Program-made: the position numbers and the translations under genes | Origin: Serpentinimonas raichei | Lineage (GTDB): Bacteria; Pseudomonadota; Gammaproteobacteria; Burkholderiales; Burkholderiaceae_C | DNA length: 64,000 bases | Direction: 5' to 3' | Assembly: GCF_000828895.1 (NCBI RefSeq) | Contig: NZ_AP014568.1 | Span: 347,699 to 411,698, forward strand | The notes under the pieces: model-generated | The model's database searches: none | What the model was told of the DNA's origin: nothing | The model's input: only the letters and a program-made list of their open reading frames with translations | In this document: positions 7,473 to 16,799 of the stretch, one piece after another | Position numbering within the stretch: the first letter of the stretch is position 1 | Layout: each line of letters opens with the position of its first letter

Positions 7473-8466
7473 GCTTGTCTCCATGCCAGGTGCTGGCTTG
7501 TTCGCGCCGCAATTGCACCACTTTGAGGGCGTATTTGCCGTTGTGGGTGCCGTATTCGGCCTGCAACACCGGCACCCCATCGACGCGGGCATCGATCACG
7601 CGCTCGCGTTCCAGTTCGATGAAGTCGCCCACTTTCATGGCCAGCAGTTGCTCGACCGTGGTGCGGGTGCGCGCCAGTTCGGCGCAGAGTTCGATTTCGG
7701 CGGCCTGGATTTCTTGGCCCAGCAGCCGCACCCAGCGCCGATCCACCTCCATCGAGTCGCCTTGCGAGGTGGAGTAGAGCAGGTCGCGAATCGGCTCCAG
7801 CGTGGCGTAGGGGATGCACAGGTGCAGCGAGCCGGTGATGTCGCCGATTTCGAGCGAAAAACTGGTGCTGACCACGATCTCGCTCGGGGTGGCGATGTTG
7901 GCAAACTGGGGCTGCATCTCGGAGCGCTGATAGACCAGTTCGAGCGGATAGACGCCCTTCCAGGCTTTTTTGTACTCCTCCGACACCACCTCGACCAGCC
8001 GGTTGATGACGCGTTGCTCGGTGGGCGAAAAATCGCGCCCTTCGATGCGGGTGTGAAACTTGCCGTTGCCGCCAAACAGGCTGTCGATGACGCCAAACAG
8101 CAGCGTGGGCTCGCACACGATCATGCCCGAGCCGCGCAGCGGGCGCACCGCCATGATGTTGAAGTTGGCGGGCACCACCAGCTCGCGCAGGAACATGCTG
8201 TACTTTTGCACCTGCACCGTACCGACCGAGATTTCGGGGCTGCGCCGGATCAGGTTGAACAAGCCAACGCGCAGGTTGCGGGCAAAGCGCTCGTTGATCA
8301 CCTCCATGGTGGGCATGCGCCCACGCACGATGCGCTCTTGCTTGGACAGGTCGTAGCCGCGCACCGCGCCCGAGTCAATCTCGTCTTTGGCGAGTTTTTG
8401 GCTCTCGCCCGTGACACCCTCGAGCAGGGCGTCGATCTCGTCTTGGGACAGGAATGCGTCGCTCAT
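7465..8466 (-). CDS. fliM: Flagellar switch protein FliM
   Basis: The C-ring protein that receives CheY-P and switches rotation. The 333-residue product starts with the CheY-binding peptide (FLSQDEIDALLEG, residues 4-16). The central CheC-like domain carries the GGNGKF motif, and a C-terminal SpoA domain binds FliN. Length and domain order are standard. It follows fliL by 31 bases and overlaps fliN. Confidence 0.97.
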   Translation of the reverse strand: MSDAFLSQDEIDALLEGVTGESQKLAKDEIDSGAVRGYDLSKQERIVRGRMPTMEVINERFARNLRVGLFNLIRRSPEISVGTVQVQKYSMFLRELVVPANFNIMAVRPLRGSGMIVCEPTLLFGVIDSLFGGNGKFHTRIEGRDFSPTEQRVINRLVEVVSEEYKKAWKGVYPLELVYQRSEMQPQFANIATPSEIVVSTSFSLEIGDITGSLHLCIPYATLEPIRDLLYSTSQGDSMEVDRRWVRLLGQEIQAAEIELCAELARTRTTVEQLLAMKVGDFIELERERVIDARVDGVPVLQAEYGTHNGKYALKVVQLRREQASTWHGDKHD

Positions 8467-8497
8467 GGTGCGGCTTAAATTCGGTCGAGCCGGCGGC

Positions 8498-9031
8498 TTA
8501 CTGGACGATCAGGCTGGTGAACAACACCGCCTGCACCGGGCTGGGGGTGGTGCCTTGGTCGGGCAAGCCGGTGGTCTGGCGGATCATGCCCAGCATGTCG
8601 GCGGCCAGCGCGTCTTTGCCCGCCGGCGTCAGCAGCTCGGCAGCGGTGCGCTGCGAGGCCAGACGCAGCATGCCGTTGCGGATCGCGGGCATGAAGGCCG
8701 TGAGCCGGTCGGCGGTGGCCGAGTCGGCCAACTGCACCGAGATGCCGATTTGGGCAAAGCGCATGGCTCCCGGATCGGCCAGGTTGACCACCATGTTTTC
8801 CAATGGCATGAAGGTGGGTGGGGCGGCCGGGGCAGCGAGTTGCACCACCGGCTGGCCATCGGCGTCAAGTTCTTCTGCGGCCGGCTGAAACATCATCAGA
8901 GCCACCAAAATGGCAACCCCCACCAGCACGACGGCCACCACGGCAGCCAGGATGATGAGGAGCAGCTTCTTGCTCTTGGGTTTGGCGGGTGCAGCGTCGG
9001 GGGCAGCGGGTGCCGGAGGTTTTGCGGCCAT
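8498..9031 (-). CDS. fliL: Flagellar basal body-associated protein FliL
   Basis: A 177-residue single-pass inner-membrane protein: a cytoplasmic Ala/Pro/Lys N-terminus, one transmembrane helix at about residues 23-46, and a periplasmic FliL domain (FMPLENMVVNLADPG). FliL supports the stator around the MS ring. It is the first gene of fliLMNOPQR, with a 107-base gap to the terminator behind fliK that contains an inverted repeat. Confidence 0.93.
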   Translation of the reverse strand: MAAKPPAPAAPDAAPAKPKSKKLLLIILAAVVAVVLVGVAILVALMMFQPAAEELDADGQPVVQLAAPAAPPTFMPLENMVVNLADPGAMRFAQIGISVQLADSATADRLTAFMPAIRNGMLRLASQRTAAELLTPAGKDALAADMLGMIRQTTGLPDQGTTPSPVQAVLFTSLIVQ

Positions 9032-9101
9032 GGTTTTGCCTTCTGTTCAAATACATCTGCCTAGGCAGTGCCGACCGATTCGGACGGCTGTATTGTGTCA
9101 T

Positions 9102-9123
9102 GCCGATTGTGTGAGCAATCGGC
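9102..9123. promoter_or_regulatory. Inverted repeat upstream of fliL
   Basis: An 8-bp perfect inverted repeat, GCCGATTG / CAATCGGC, with a 6-base spacer lies about 70 bases upstream of the fliL ATG and just beyond the fliK terminator. It could be an operator for the fliL operon or part of a second hairpin. I found no convincing sigma-28 promoter beside it. Confidence 0.4.
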
Positions 9124-9138
9124 GCCGGCTTGAGTCAG

Positions 9139-9164
9139 AAAAGCAGGCGTGGAGGCCTGCTTTT
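9139..9164 (-). terminator. Rho-independent terminator after fliK
   Basis: A 10-bp perfect stem (AAAAGCAGGC / GCCTGCTTTT) with a 6-base loop, 43 bases past the fliK stop. The stem ends supply T runs on both strands. It closes the fliFGHIJK operon and separates it from fliL. Confidence 0.85.
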
Positions 9165-9206
9165 TGGATTTTTAAGGGGCTTGCGCGGTGCCGCCGGTGT
9201 CGGCTG

Positions 9207-10457
9207 TTAGGCGTAGACGCTCAAGCCGGCGCGACCGCTGGCCGGCTGCAGCACCAGCGACGGCGGCTCGGCGGCAGGGGTTTCGGTGACTTCGGCGCGC
9301 GCGCTGCTCGCCTGAGGGCGCTGCGCCGTGGAGCGGTCGGATTGGCCCGAGGCGCGTGAACCAATCGAAAGACCGGCCAGTTCGAGTCCGTTTTGGCCCA
9401 ACATCTCGGACAAGGCCTCTTGGGCTTGGCTGCGCAGGCTCTCGCGCAGTTGTTCGTCGTTGGTGAGAAAGTCGAGTTGGGCTTGTTGGCCATCGAGCTT
9501 GATCTCGATTTCCAGGGTTTGATGCAGGCCCTCGTGCAGCAACAGGTTGGCCCGTTTGACCTGCCCCGCCAACCAGAAGCTGATTTGTTGCCCCAGCGGT
9601 TCCCAAACGGCATCCAGCCCTTGGGCCGTGGCCTGCTCGAGCAGGTGGCTGAAGTCTGCGTCGGCCTTGGCCGCTTCGGTGCCGGTGCCCGAGGCGGTCG
9701 GGCTTTCCACCAAGGTGCGGGCTGCATCGCCGCCACGCGCTCCTTGCCCCGAGCCTTCGCGCGCACTCGACTCTCCGCGTGCGCCGGCGGTGAGGGCGGC
9801 AAGCAAAGCGCCGGCGTCGGATTCGTCCGCGATGCCCTGGGCGGCAGCCGAGGCCGAGCCAGCCGCTGCGCCGGCTCCGGCTGCGTAAGGGTTCGGCGCC
9901 AATGCGGCTGCCGGGCGCGGGTAGAGGCTGGCTTGGCCCGCTGGGCCGGGTGCCAGCTCGGCGGCGGCTGGTGAAGCAGCCAAGTGGGTGGGTTTGGCGC
10001 GCGCCTTGGCGACGGTGGAAACCCAAGGGCTTGTGGTCTGTGGCTGCGCCGCAGCGGGGGCGGCTTTGCTGCTTGCTGCGTCTGCTGTGCCGATGCCGTT
10101 AGGGGTTGATGGCTCGGCGGGGCTGTTACTGGGTGTGCCATGGCTGGGTGTGGCCACGGCATTGGCCTCAAAGCGGGGTGGGGGCGAGGTGGAACTGGGT
10201 GGCTGGGGAGTTGTTGGCCCCAATGGGAAGGTTGGGGTGGGGGCGTCGCAGGCGGCGGAGGTGTGCTCAGCAGCGGGGTGGGTGATGTTTTGAGGCAAAG
10301 GGTTGCGCGCTTGGCTGTCGTCGGCAGCGAGCAACAAGGCGGCAAAGAAGTCGGCAGGGGCGGTGGTTGGTGCGTGCGCGGCTGCGGCGCCTGCAGCGGG
10401 CAGGCGGCGCGGGTTGGGCTCAGGTGCGCGTGGGGCTGCCGGGGCGTCGGTTCTCAT
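9207..10457 (-). CDS. fliK: Flagellar hook-length control protein FliK
   Basis: A secreted molecular ruler that sets hook length and switches export specificity. The 416-residue product has a long Ala/Pro/Thr/Ser-rich N-terminal two thirds, as is normal for FliK, and a compact C-terminal Flg_hook domain at about residues 275-365 (LHQTLEIEIKLDGQQAQL, then LRESLRSQAQEALSEML). The ATG at 10457 overlaps the fliJ stop by 4 bases, so the longer in-frame extension is rejected. Confidence 0.85.
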   Translation of the reverse strand: MRTDAPAAPRAPEPNPRRLPAAGAAAAHAPTTAPADFFAALLLAADDSQARNPLPQNITHPAAEHTSAACDAPTPTFPLGPTTPQPPSSTSPPPRFEANAVATPSHGTPSNSPAEPSTPNGIGTADAASSKAAPAAAQPQTTSPWVSTVAKARAKPTHLAASPAAAELAPGPAGQASLYPRPAAALAPNPYAAGAGAAAGSASAAAQGIADESDAGALLAALTAGARGESSAREGSGQGARGGDAARTLVESPTASGTGTEAAKADADFSHLLEQATAQGLDAVWEPLGQQISFWLAGQVKRANLLLHEGLHQTLEIEIKLDGQQAQLDFLTNDEQLRESLRSQAQEALSEMLGQNGLELAGLSIGSRASGQSDRSTAQRPQASSARAEVTETPAAEPPSLVLQPASGRAGLSVYA

Positions 10458-10924
10458 GGGTTCGATCTCCAAGGGTGCAAATCGGCGTGCAAGCGGTGTT
10501 GCACGGCGGCCATTTCGTCGTTGGATTTTTGCTCTTGGCGCTGCTGTTGCAGCAGCCATGCTTGGTGGCGGCGCTGCTGAAACTTGCGCAGGCTGGCCAG
10601 TTCGCGCTCAGCTTGCATGACGTGTTGCTGGCACTGCTGCAGCCGCTGCGCAATCTGTTGCAACACCTCTTGTTGAAAGGCTTGGGCGTGGTCGAGCCGG
10701 CCCATGAACACCCGGTGGGTGTGCAGTTGCACACCATCGAAGCCCTGTGCGGAGCGCTCGCTCCAGCGCAAGCCGGTTTCGGCGCTGTAGCCTTGCAACT
10801 GGTTGAACTGCAGCAGCGCCTGGCGTTGTTCTTGTTGCAGTTGTGCCAGTGCCTGCAAAGCCAGGTCGCGCTTGCGCTGCGCGACGTCGATCACCAGCGA
10901 CAAATCGTGGGCGGGGGCTTTCAT
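10454..10924 (-). CDS. fliJ: Flagellar export chaperone FliJ
   Basis: A 156-residue, almost wholly helical and coiled-coil protein rich in Gln, Leu and Arg. This is the expected character of FliJ, the stalk-like partner of the FliI ATPase. Its start overlaps the fliI stop and its stop overlaps the fliK start, each by ATGA. Sequence conservation of FliJ is low, so position in the operon is the main evidence. Confidence 0.85.
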   Translation of the reverse strand: MKAPAHDLSLVIDVAQRKRDLALQALAQLQQEQRQALLQFNQLQGYSAETGLRWSERSAQGFDGVQLHTHRVFMGRLDHAQAFQQEVLQQIAQRLQQCQQHVMQAERELASLRKFQQRRHQAWLLQQQRQEQKSNDEMAAVQHRLHADLHPWRSNP

Positions 10925-12381
10925 GGCTGCGTTGGGTGGAGGTGGCTGGCCCGCGTGGCGTGGGCTTCGCCGATGGCCTCGGCCAGTTGCTGCACGCTGG
11001 CCTCGAACGGGGCTTGTTCGCGCATGTCCTGCATCAGAAAATGCTGCAGGGCGGGAAAGAGGGCGATGGCGCGGTCGGTCTCGGGGTCGCTGCCTGCGGC
11101 GTAGGCACCGAGCTGGATCAGGTCGCGGCTTTTTTGGTAGCGCGCATAGAGCTGGCGGTAGCGCCGCGCCCACTGCTGGTGCGTGGCGCTGGTGACGTTG
11201 TGCATCACGCGCGAGGCCGAGGCTTCGATGTCGATGGCCGGGTAGATGCCCGACTCGGCCATGCTGCGCGAGAGCACGATGTGGCCGTCCAGTATGGCGC
11301 GGGCGGCGTCGGCGATCGGGTCTTGCTGGTCGTCGCCCTCCGAGAGCACGGTGTAAAACGCGGTGATGGAGCCCTTGCCCTGCGCCGCGTTGCCGCTGCG
11401 CTCGACCAGTTGCGGCATTTTGGCAAAGCAGCTCGGGGGGTAGCCCTTGGTGGCGGGCGGCTCGCCGATGGCCAAGGCGATTTCGCGCTGCGCCATGGCG
11501 TAGCGGCTGAGCGAGTCCATCAGCAGCAGCACGTCGAGCCCGTCGTCGCGAAAGCGCTCGGCGATGGCCGTGGCGTAGTGCGCGCCCTGCAGGCGCAGCA
11601 GCGGCGGCAGGTCGGCCGGGGCGGCCACCACCACCGAGCGCGCCAGTCCATCAGCCCCGAGGATGTCTTCGATGAATTCTTTCACCTCGCGGCCGCGCTC
11701 GCCGATCAGGCCAACCACGATCACGTCGGCGCGGGTGAAGCGCGCCATCATGCCCAGCAGCACGCTTTTGCCGACACCGGAGCCGGCAAAGAGCCCGATG
11801 CGCTGGCCACGCCCGACGGTGAGCAAGGCGTTGATGGCGCGCACCCCGGTGTCGAGCGGCTGGCGCACCGGGGCGCGCTCCATGGCGTTGATGGGGCTGC
11901 GCTCCAGCGGCTCGACCACGACCGCGCGCAAGGGCCCCTGGTGATCGAGCGGATGCCCGTGCGAATCGACCACCCGGCCCAGCAGCCCGCCCCCAAGCGG
12001 CAGCCGCAGCACGCCGCGGTCGTTGGGCGGCAGGGGCTTGAAAGGGTCGCCCAAGCGCAGTTGCGGCCGGTAGGGAGGCAATTGGCGCACCCGTGCGCCG
12101 CTGGCCAGCCCCTGCACGTCGCCGGCCGGCATCAGGTAGGCGCGGTCAGCGTTGAAGCCCACCACCTCGGCCAGCACCGCGCTGTCGGGCTCGCCGGGGG
12201 TGTCGATCACGCATTGCGAGCCCACGGGCGCACGCACGCCCTGGGCTTCGAGCACCAAACCGGCTAGGCGCACCAGCCGGCCGCTGGTTTCGAGCGCGGT
12301 GTGCTGGGTGGCCGCCTGGTGCGCCAGTGCCATGAAGGCTTGCCAGCGCGGCGGTAGGTCTGGGGCTTGGGGCTCAGACAT
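10921..12381 (-). CDS. fliI: Flagellum-specific ATPase FliI
   Basis: A 486-residue ATPase related to F1 beta that energises substrate unloading for flagellar export. The Walker A motif is [11 protein letters not shown], the Walker B region is LLLMDSLSR, and the family stretch [16 protein letters not shown] precedes the P-loop. The ATG at 12381 overlaps the fliH stop by 8 bases. Length matches the family. Confidence 0.97.
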   Translation of the reverse strand: MSEPQAPDLPPRWQAFMALAHQAATQHTALETSGRLVRLAGLVLEAQGVRAPVGSQCVIDTPGEPDSAVLAEVVGFNADRAYLMPAGDVQGLASGARVRQLPPYRPQLRLGDPFKPLPPNDRGVLRLPLGGGLLGRVVDSHGHPLDHQGPLRAVVVEPLERSPINAMERAPVRQPLDTGVRAINALLTVGRGQRIGLFAGSGVGKSVLLGMMARFTRADVIVVGLIGERGREVKEFIEDILGADGLARSVVVAAPADLPPLLRLQGAHYATAIAERFRDDGLDVLLLMDSLSRYAMAQREIALAIGEPPATKGYPPSCFAKMPQLVERSGNAAQGKGSITAFYTVLSEGDDQQDPIADAARAILDGHIVLSRSMAESGIYPAIDIEASASRVMHNVTSATHQQWARRYRQLYARYQKSRDLIQLGAYAAGSDPETDRAIALFPALQHFLMQDMREQAPFEASVQQLAEAIGEAHATRASHLHPTQP

Positions 12382-13081
12382 CGGCTTGCCCGCCGGGTTG
12401 CCAGGGCGGCTCCAGCCCCAAGTTGGCCACCGCGCGCTGCCAGCGTTGTTCCAGCCGCGCATCGACGCCGCCATGGGCGCATTCCACCACGCAGTCGCCC
12501 GGGCTCAGGGTGGGGTCGGGCTGCACCTGCACTGGCCTGCCGTGCGCCTCCAGCGCCGCATGCTCAGCCAGCAGGGCGGCATCCAGCGGGTGCAGGCGCA
12601 GAGTGGCCGGGCGGCCGTCGTCGATCAGCAAAGCCAGCGCTTCTTGGGCCACGCTGCGCAAGGGCGGCAGCGGGGTGCTGAGCTCACGCCGCACCACCTG
12701 GCGCGCCAATTCACAGGCCAATTGCAACACCTGTTCGGCCAGCGCCTGTTCGAGCCGATCAAAACCCGCTTGTGCCTGATGCAGCAGGGTTGCCACCCGT
12801 TCCGCCTGTTCGCGTTGCGTCAGCAGGGTTTGCTCCTGCAATTCGAGCCGCGTTTGTGCGGCGCCTTTAAGCTGGCCAGCCTCGAAGCCCGCGTCCCACG
12901 CCTGTTGGCGCAAGGCCTGCTCTTGCTGTGTCTGGTGCAGATCTTCTTGCGCCTGTGCCTCGGGGGTGGGGTGGCGCTGGGCTTGTCCGTCGATGGGGCC
13001 AAACTGCACCGCTGCCACCTCGAGCACTTCCTCGCGTGGGATGAAGCGCTGATAGTGCGAGGCGCGGCTAGACGAAGGCAT
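12374..13081 (-). CDS. fliH: Flagellar assembly protein FliH
   Basis: A 235-residue regulator of FliI. The N-terminus is variable; a Gln/Glu-rich helical middle carries the conserved [10 protein letters not shown] element, and the C-terminal domain resembles V/F-type ATPase stator subunits ([13 protein letters not shown]). The ATG at 13081 overlaps fliG by 14 bases; a TTG at 13099 is the alternative. Confidence 0.9.
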   Translation of the reverse strand: MPSSSRASHYQRFIPREEVLEVAAVQFGPIDGQAQRHPTPEAQAQEDLHQTQQEQALRQQAWDAGFEAGQLKGAAQTRLELQEQTLLTQREQAERVATLLHQAQAGFDRLEQALAEQVLQLACELARQVVRRELSTPLPPLRSVAQEALALLIDDGRPATLRLHPLDAALLAEHAALEAHGRPVQVQPDPTLSPGDCVVECAHGGVDARLEQRWQRAVANLGLEPPWQPGGQADV

Positions 13082-14069
13082 CGTCGCCTCCGCCGCCAAT
13101 CGAAATCTGGCCCTCGTCAGACAAGCGGCGCACCACCTTGAGGATTTCTTTTTGCTGCGCCTCGACTTCGGACAGCCGCACCGGCCCGCGCGATTCCAGG
13201 TCTTCTTTGAGCGCTTCGGCGGCGCGGCTCGACATATTGCCGAGGATTTTCTCTTTCAGCTCGCTGCTGGCGCCTTTGAGGGCGATCACCAGCGCGTCGG
13301 ATGACACCTCTTTGAGCACCATCTGCATGGCCTTGTTGTCGAGCTTGTTCACGTCCTCGAAGGTGAACATCTTGTCCATGATTTTTTGTGCCAGATCGGG
13401 GTCGGACTCGCGGATCGAGTCAACCACGGTGGTCTCTAGGCTGGTGCCGAGCAGGTTGATGATCTCGGCCGCCGCCTTGACGCCGCCCAGTGAGCTCTTG
13501 CGGATTTTGTCGCCGCCCGCCAGCACCTGGTAGAGCGCTTCGTTGAGGTCTTTGAGGGCCATCGGCTGGATGCCCTCCATGGTGGCGATGCGCAGCATGA
13601 CGTCATTGCGGGTGCGCTCGGTGAAATACTTGAGCACGCTGGCGGCGTGGTCTTGGTCGAGGTGCACCAAAATGGCGGCCAGAATTTGCGGGTGCTCGTT
13701 GCGCAGCAGCTCGGCCACCGAACTGGGGTCCATCCATTTCAGGCTCTCGATGCCCGAGACATCGCCCCCTTGCAGGATGCGGTCGATCAGCAACGAGGCC
13801 TTGTCGTCGCCCAGCGCGCGCCTGAGCACGGCGCGCACGTAGTTGTCGGTGTCCGAGACCAGCAGGCTTTGCGAGGCCGCCTCAGCGGTGAACTTGTCGA
13901 CCACGCCATCGACCTTGTCTTTGCTGACGGCGCGCATGCGCGCAATCGTCTCGCCCAGGCGTTGTACCTCTTTGGGAGAGAAATGCTTGAACACCTCGGC
14001 CGCTTCCTCTTCGCCGAGCGACATGAGGAAGATGGCCGCGTCCTGCAGTCCGTCGTCGCTGTCAGCCAT
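13068..14069 (-). CDS. fliG: Flagellar motor switch protein FliG
   Basis: The torque-generating rotor subunit linking the FliF MS ring to FliM. The 333-residue product shows the N-terminal FliF-binding domain (AAIFLMSLGEEEAAEVFKH), the middle domain with the EHPQ motif (LRNEHPQILA), and a C-terminal charged torque helix region (NMSSRAAEALKEDLESRG). Length and domain order are standard. It lies 63 bases after fliF. Confidence 0.97.
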   Translation of the reverse strand: MADSDDGLQDAAIFLMSLGEEEAAEVFKHFSPKEVQRLGETIARMRAVSKDKVDGVVDKFTAEAASQSLLVSDTDNYVRAVLRRALGDDKASLLIDRILQGGDVSGIESLKWMDPSSVAELLRNEHPQILAAILVHLDQDHAASVLKYFTERTRNDVMLRIATMEGIQPMALKDLNEALYQVLAGGDKIRKSSLGGVKAAAEIINLLGTSLETTVVDSIRESDPDLAQKIMDKMFTFEDVNKLDNKAMQMVLKEVSSDALVIALKGASSELKEKILGNMSSRAAEALKEDLESRGPVRLSEVEAQQKEILKVVRRLSDEGQISIGGGGDDAFV

Positions 14070-14132
14070 TGCGCGTTACCTTTGGGCTTGTCAAGGGCCC
14101 GATTGTCGCCCGATTGTCGCCATATGGGCCCC

Positions 14133-15860
14133 TCAGGTGGTGGTGGCCGGCGTCGCCGCTTCGCCGCTCATCCAGCCGCGCACGATGTTGGCCACGGCCA
14201 TCGGGTTTTCGCGTGCCAGCCGTCGCGCATCCTCCAGCCGCAACTGCTCGGCCGTGGGTTCATTGGATGCGGGTGCGGGCAAGCCTGGACGCTGGGGTTG
14301 GTCGTCCACCAGCGCGTTGAGCTGGCCGCCCGGTGCAGCGCTGCCATCGGCGCCTTCTGAGGCTTGGGCCGCCATCAGCTTGAGCGAGGGCCGCACCATG
14401 CCCAAGAACACGATCAGGCCCAGCAGCAACAGGCCCAGTGGCCAAGCCAGGCTGCGGATCAGGTCTTGCAGCCACGGCTGCTGCCACAGCGGCAGCTCGA
14501 TGGTTTCCACCGCGGTGCGGTTAAAGGCGGCGTTCATGACGTTGACGGTGTCGCCGCGCGGTTCGCTAAAGCCGATCGCTTCGCGCACCAAGGCATTGAT
14601 CTGCGCCATCAGCTCGGGCGACAAGGGGGTGCTGGTGGGCTCGCCGCGGCGGTCGGTGCCTTCGGCATGGTTGAGCACCACGGCCGCGCTCAACCGGCGG
14701 ATGTTGCCGGTGGCGCCGCGCGTGACGGCCACGGTGCGGTCGACCTCGAAGTTGGTGACTTGCTCGCGTCGGCGGTTGGCTTCGGCCGTACCGCCACCCA
14801 CGTTTTGTCCCGGCACCACGCCCAAGGGAGCGGCATCGGGGGCGTTGATGGGGGCGGCAGCGGCCCCCGGCGGCAAGTTGGCCACCGCACCCGGCACGCC
14901 GGCGGGGGTTTGGTCGGTCTGGCTGCCGCTCTCGAGCAGTTGAGCGCTGCGCACGGCGGCTTCGTTGGGGGTTTGGTTGGGGCGGAATTGCTCGCTGGTC
15001 TGGTCGGTGACCGAAAAATCGACGTCGGCCGTGACCTGGGCGCGCACGTTTTGGCGCCCCACCAAGGGTTCGAGCAGATCCAAGATGCGCTGTGCATACA
15101 TCTGCTCGACCATGCGCCGGTATTCGAGCTGGCGCGAATCGATGCCATTTTGTGCGCCGTCGGCGCTTTGCGACAACAGATTGCCCTGCTGGTCCACCAC
15201 GCTCACGGCGGCGGGGCGCATTTCGGGCACGCTGCTGGCCACCAGATGCACGATGCCGGCCACTTGGGCGCGGTCCAGCGTGCGGCCGCCGTGCAGGGTC
15301 AGCAATACGCTGGCCGAGGGCTTTTGCTGCTCCCTGAAAAACCCGGTCTGGTTCGGTAGTGCCAGGTGCACGCGCGCTTCGGCCACGGCATTGAGCGAGG
15401 AAATCGAGCGCACCAGTTCGCCTTCGAGGCCGCGCTGGAAATTCAGGCGTTCTTGGAATTGCGTCATCCCCAAGCGGGCGCTGTCCATCAGCTCAAAGCC
15501 GACCACGCTGCCACGCGGCAGCCCTTGCGCCGCCAGTTGCAGCCGCACGTCGTGTACCCGGTCGGCCGGCACCAAGATCGCGGTGCCGCCCTCAGAGTGT
15601 TGGTAGGGCACACCGAGTTGCGACAACTGCTCGATCACGGCGCCGCCGTCTTGCGGCGACAGATTGGCGTACAAGACCCGAAACTCGGGCCGGCCGGCCA
15701 TTAGGACGGCTGCCACCAGCAGGGCCAGCAGGCCTGCGGCGCCTAGGGCGAGCATGAGCTTGCGCCCGCTGTCCAAGCGCGCAAAGCCTTGCACCAGGCG
15801 GTTGGGACGGCCCGCAGCCTGGGCGAAGGGGGCATCAACGGTGGCAACGGCGGTGTTCAT
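14133..15860 (-). CDS. fliF: Flagellar MS-ring protein FliF
   Basis: A 575-residue protein that forms the inner-membrane ring on which the motor assembles. One transmembrane helix lies near residues 34-52 and a second near residues 470-490 (LAWPLGLLLLGLIVFLGMV). The large periplasmic part contains ring-building motifs (VLYANLSPQDGGAVIEQL). The C-terminal tail should bind FliG. It is the first gene of the fliFGHIJK operon and is divergent from fliE. Confidence 0.97.
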   Translation of the reverse strand: MNTAVATVDAPFAQAAGRPNRLVQGFARLDSGRKLMLALGAAGLLALLVAAVLMAGRPEFRVLYANLSPQDGGAVIEQLSQLGVPYQHSEGGTAILVPADRVHDVRLQLAAQGLPRGSVVGFELMDSARLGMTQFQERLNFQRGLEGELVRSISSLNAVAEARVHLALPNQTGFFREQQKPSASVLLTLHGGRTLDRAQVAGIVHLVASSVPEMRPAAVSVVDQQGNLLSQSADGAQNGIDSRQLEYRRMVEQMYAQRILDLLEPLVGRQNVRAQVTADVDFSVTDQTSEQFRPNQTPNEAAVRSAQLLESGSQTDQTPAGVPGAVANLPPGAAAAPINAPDAAPLGVVPGQNVGGGTAEANRRREQVTNFEVDRTVAVTRGATGNIRRLSAAVVLNHAEGTDRRGEPTSTPLSPELMAQINALVREAIGFSEPRGDTVNVMNAAFNRTAVETIELPLWQQPWLQDLIRSLAWPLGLLLLGLIVFLGMVRPSLKLMAAQASEGADGSAAPGGQLNALVDDQPQRPGLPAPASNEPTAEQLRLEDARRLARENPMAVANIVRGWMSGEAATPATTT

Positions 15861-16051
15861 GCGTGGCGGTGGGGTTCAAGCGCCGTGAAAGGGCGGGAGG
15901 GCGGGCGGTTTGAGGCAATTATGAAAGCCCATCCCGGAATCTAAAGCAGGAAAAGCCCCTTGGATGGGTGTCTTATCGGGCTCAAGCTGGGCCGCGCCGA
16001 GCCGTAGCATCGGTTGCGTCGGATTGAACCCCGTACTGCAAGGATACTGCC
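15861..16051. promoter_or_regulatory. Divergent promoter region between fliF and fliE
   Basis: These 191 bases must hold promoters for both fliF and fliE. I see A/T-rich patches near 15935-15975 but no convincing sigma-28, sigma-54 or sigma-70 element, and no clear repeat. Confidence 0.5.
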
Positions 16052-16381
16052 ATGGAATTGCGCCTTACCCCCCCCACGACCGTCACTGCGGGCGCAGTGC
16101 GCGCGCCAACGCGTCCACCCTCCCTCGAGGCCGGGGGCGCGGCTGAGGTTGCCGGTGCCAGTGGTTTTGGGCAGGCCTTCAAAACCGCGCTGCACAACGT
16201 CAGCGCGGCACAAAACCGGGCCACGCAGTTGCAGACCGAGTTCCAGATCGGCAACCCCAATGTCAGCCTAGAGCAAACCATGTTGGCCATGCAAAAGGCC
16301 CAAATCGGCTTTCAGGCCGCGCTGCATGTGCGCAACCGCATGATGCAGGCTTACACCGATGTGATGAATATGCAGGTTTGA
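16052..16381 (+). CDS. fliE: Flagellar hook-basal body protein FliE
   Basis: A 109-residue export substrate that joins the MS ring to the rod. The C-terminal half carries the FliE signature (NPNVSLEQTMLAMQKAQIGFQ is the conserved region, residues about 69-90) and ends in RNRMMQAYTDVMNMQV. The ATG follows an AAGGA element. It is divergent from fliF and convergent with fliT. Confidence 0.95.
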   Translation: MELRLTPPTTVTAGAVRAPTRPPSLEAGGAAEVAGASGFGQAFKTALHNVSAAQNRATQLQTEFQIGNPNVSLEQTMLAMQKAQIGFQAALHVRNRMMQAYTDVMNMQV

Positions 16382-16383
16382 GA

Positions 16384-16686
16384 CTAGTGCAGCAGCCGCG
16401 ACTGCGGCGGGTGCAAGACGGTGCCCAACTCATCCACCCAAGGTTCCACCAATTCTCGGATTTGCGCATCGTGGCGCAGCAGGGTGAGCATGATGCGCTG
16501 CTTGCGCGCGCGCTCTTCGGGTGTCAGGGGGGTCTCGCTGCCGAGTTCGCGCAAGCGCGCGATCAACACGGCGCAGGCGCTTTCGAGGCGCACCATCTCG
16601 TCCCAGTCTTGCGTCTGTGCCGCATCGAGCATCGCTTGGCTGGTTCTTTCGATCGCCTGATAGTAGTCGAGCAGGTGGATGGCCAT
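16384..16686 (-). CDS. fliT: FliT-like flagellar chaperone
   Basis: A 100-residue helical protein resembling FliT, the export chaperone of the filament cap FliD and, in enterics, an anti-FlhDC factor. Supporting features are the size, the N-terminal YYQAIERTSQAMLDAA and a C-terminal helix with LLRHDAQIRELVEPW. It is convergent with fliE, 2 bases between stops. Its usual partners fliD and fliS are not in the window. The family is poorly conserved, so the call is moderate. Confidence 0.7.
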   Translation of the reverse strand: MAIHLLDYYQAIERTSQAMLDAAQTQDWDEMVRLESACAVLIARLRELGSETPLTPEERARKQRIMLTLLRHDAQIRELVEPWVDELGTVLHPPQSRLLH

Positions 16687-16799
16687 GGTGGGTGGGTGGG
16701 TCGAAGGGGTGGATGCAAATTTTGGCGATCCGCGGGTCATGCCTTTTATATCGTTGGATTGGGCGCCGACTTGAGGAAATACTGGAGGGCTTGTGCCGG

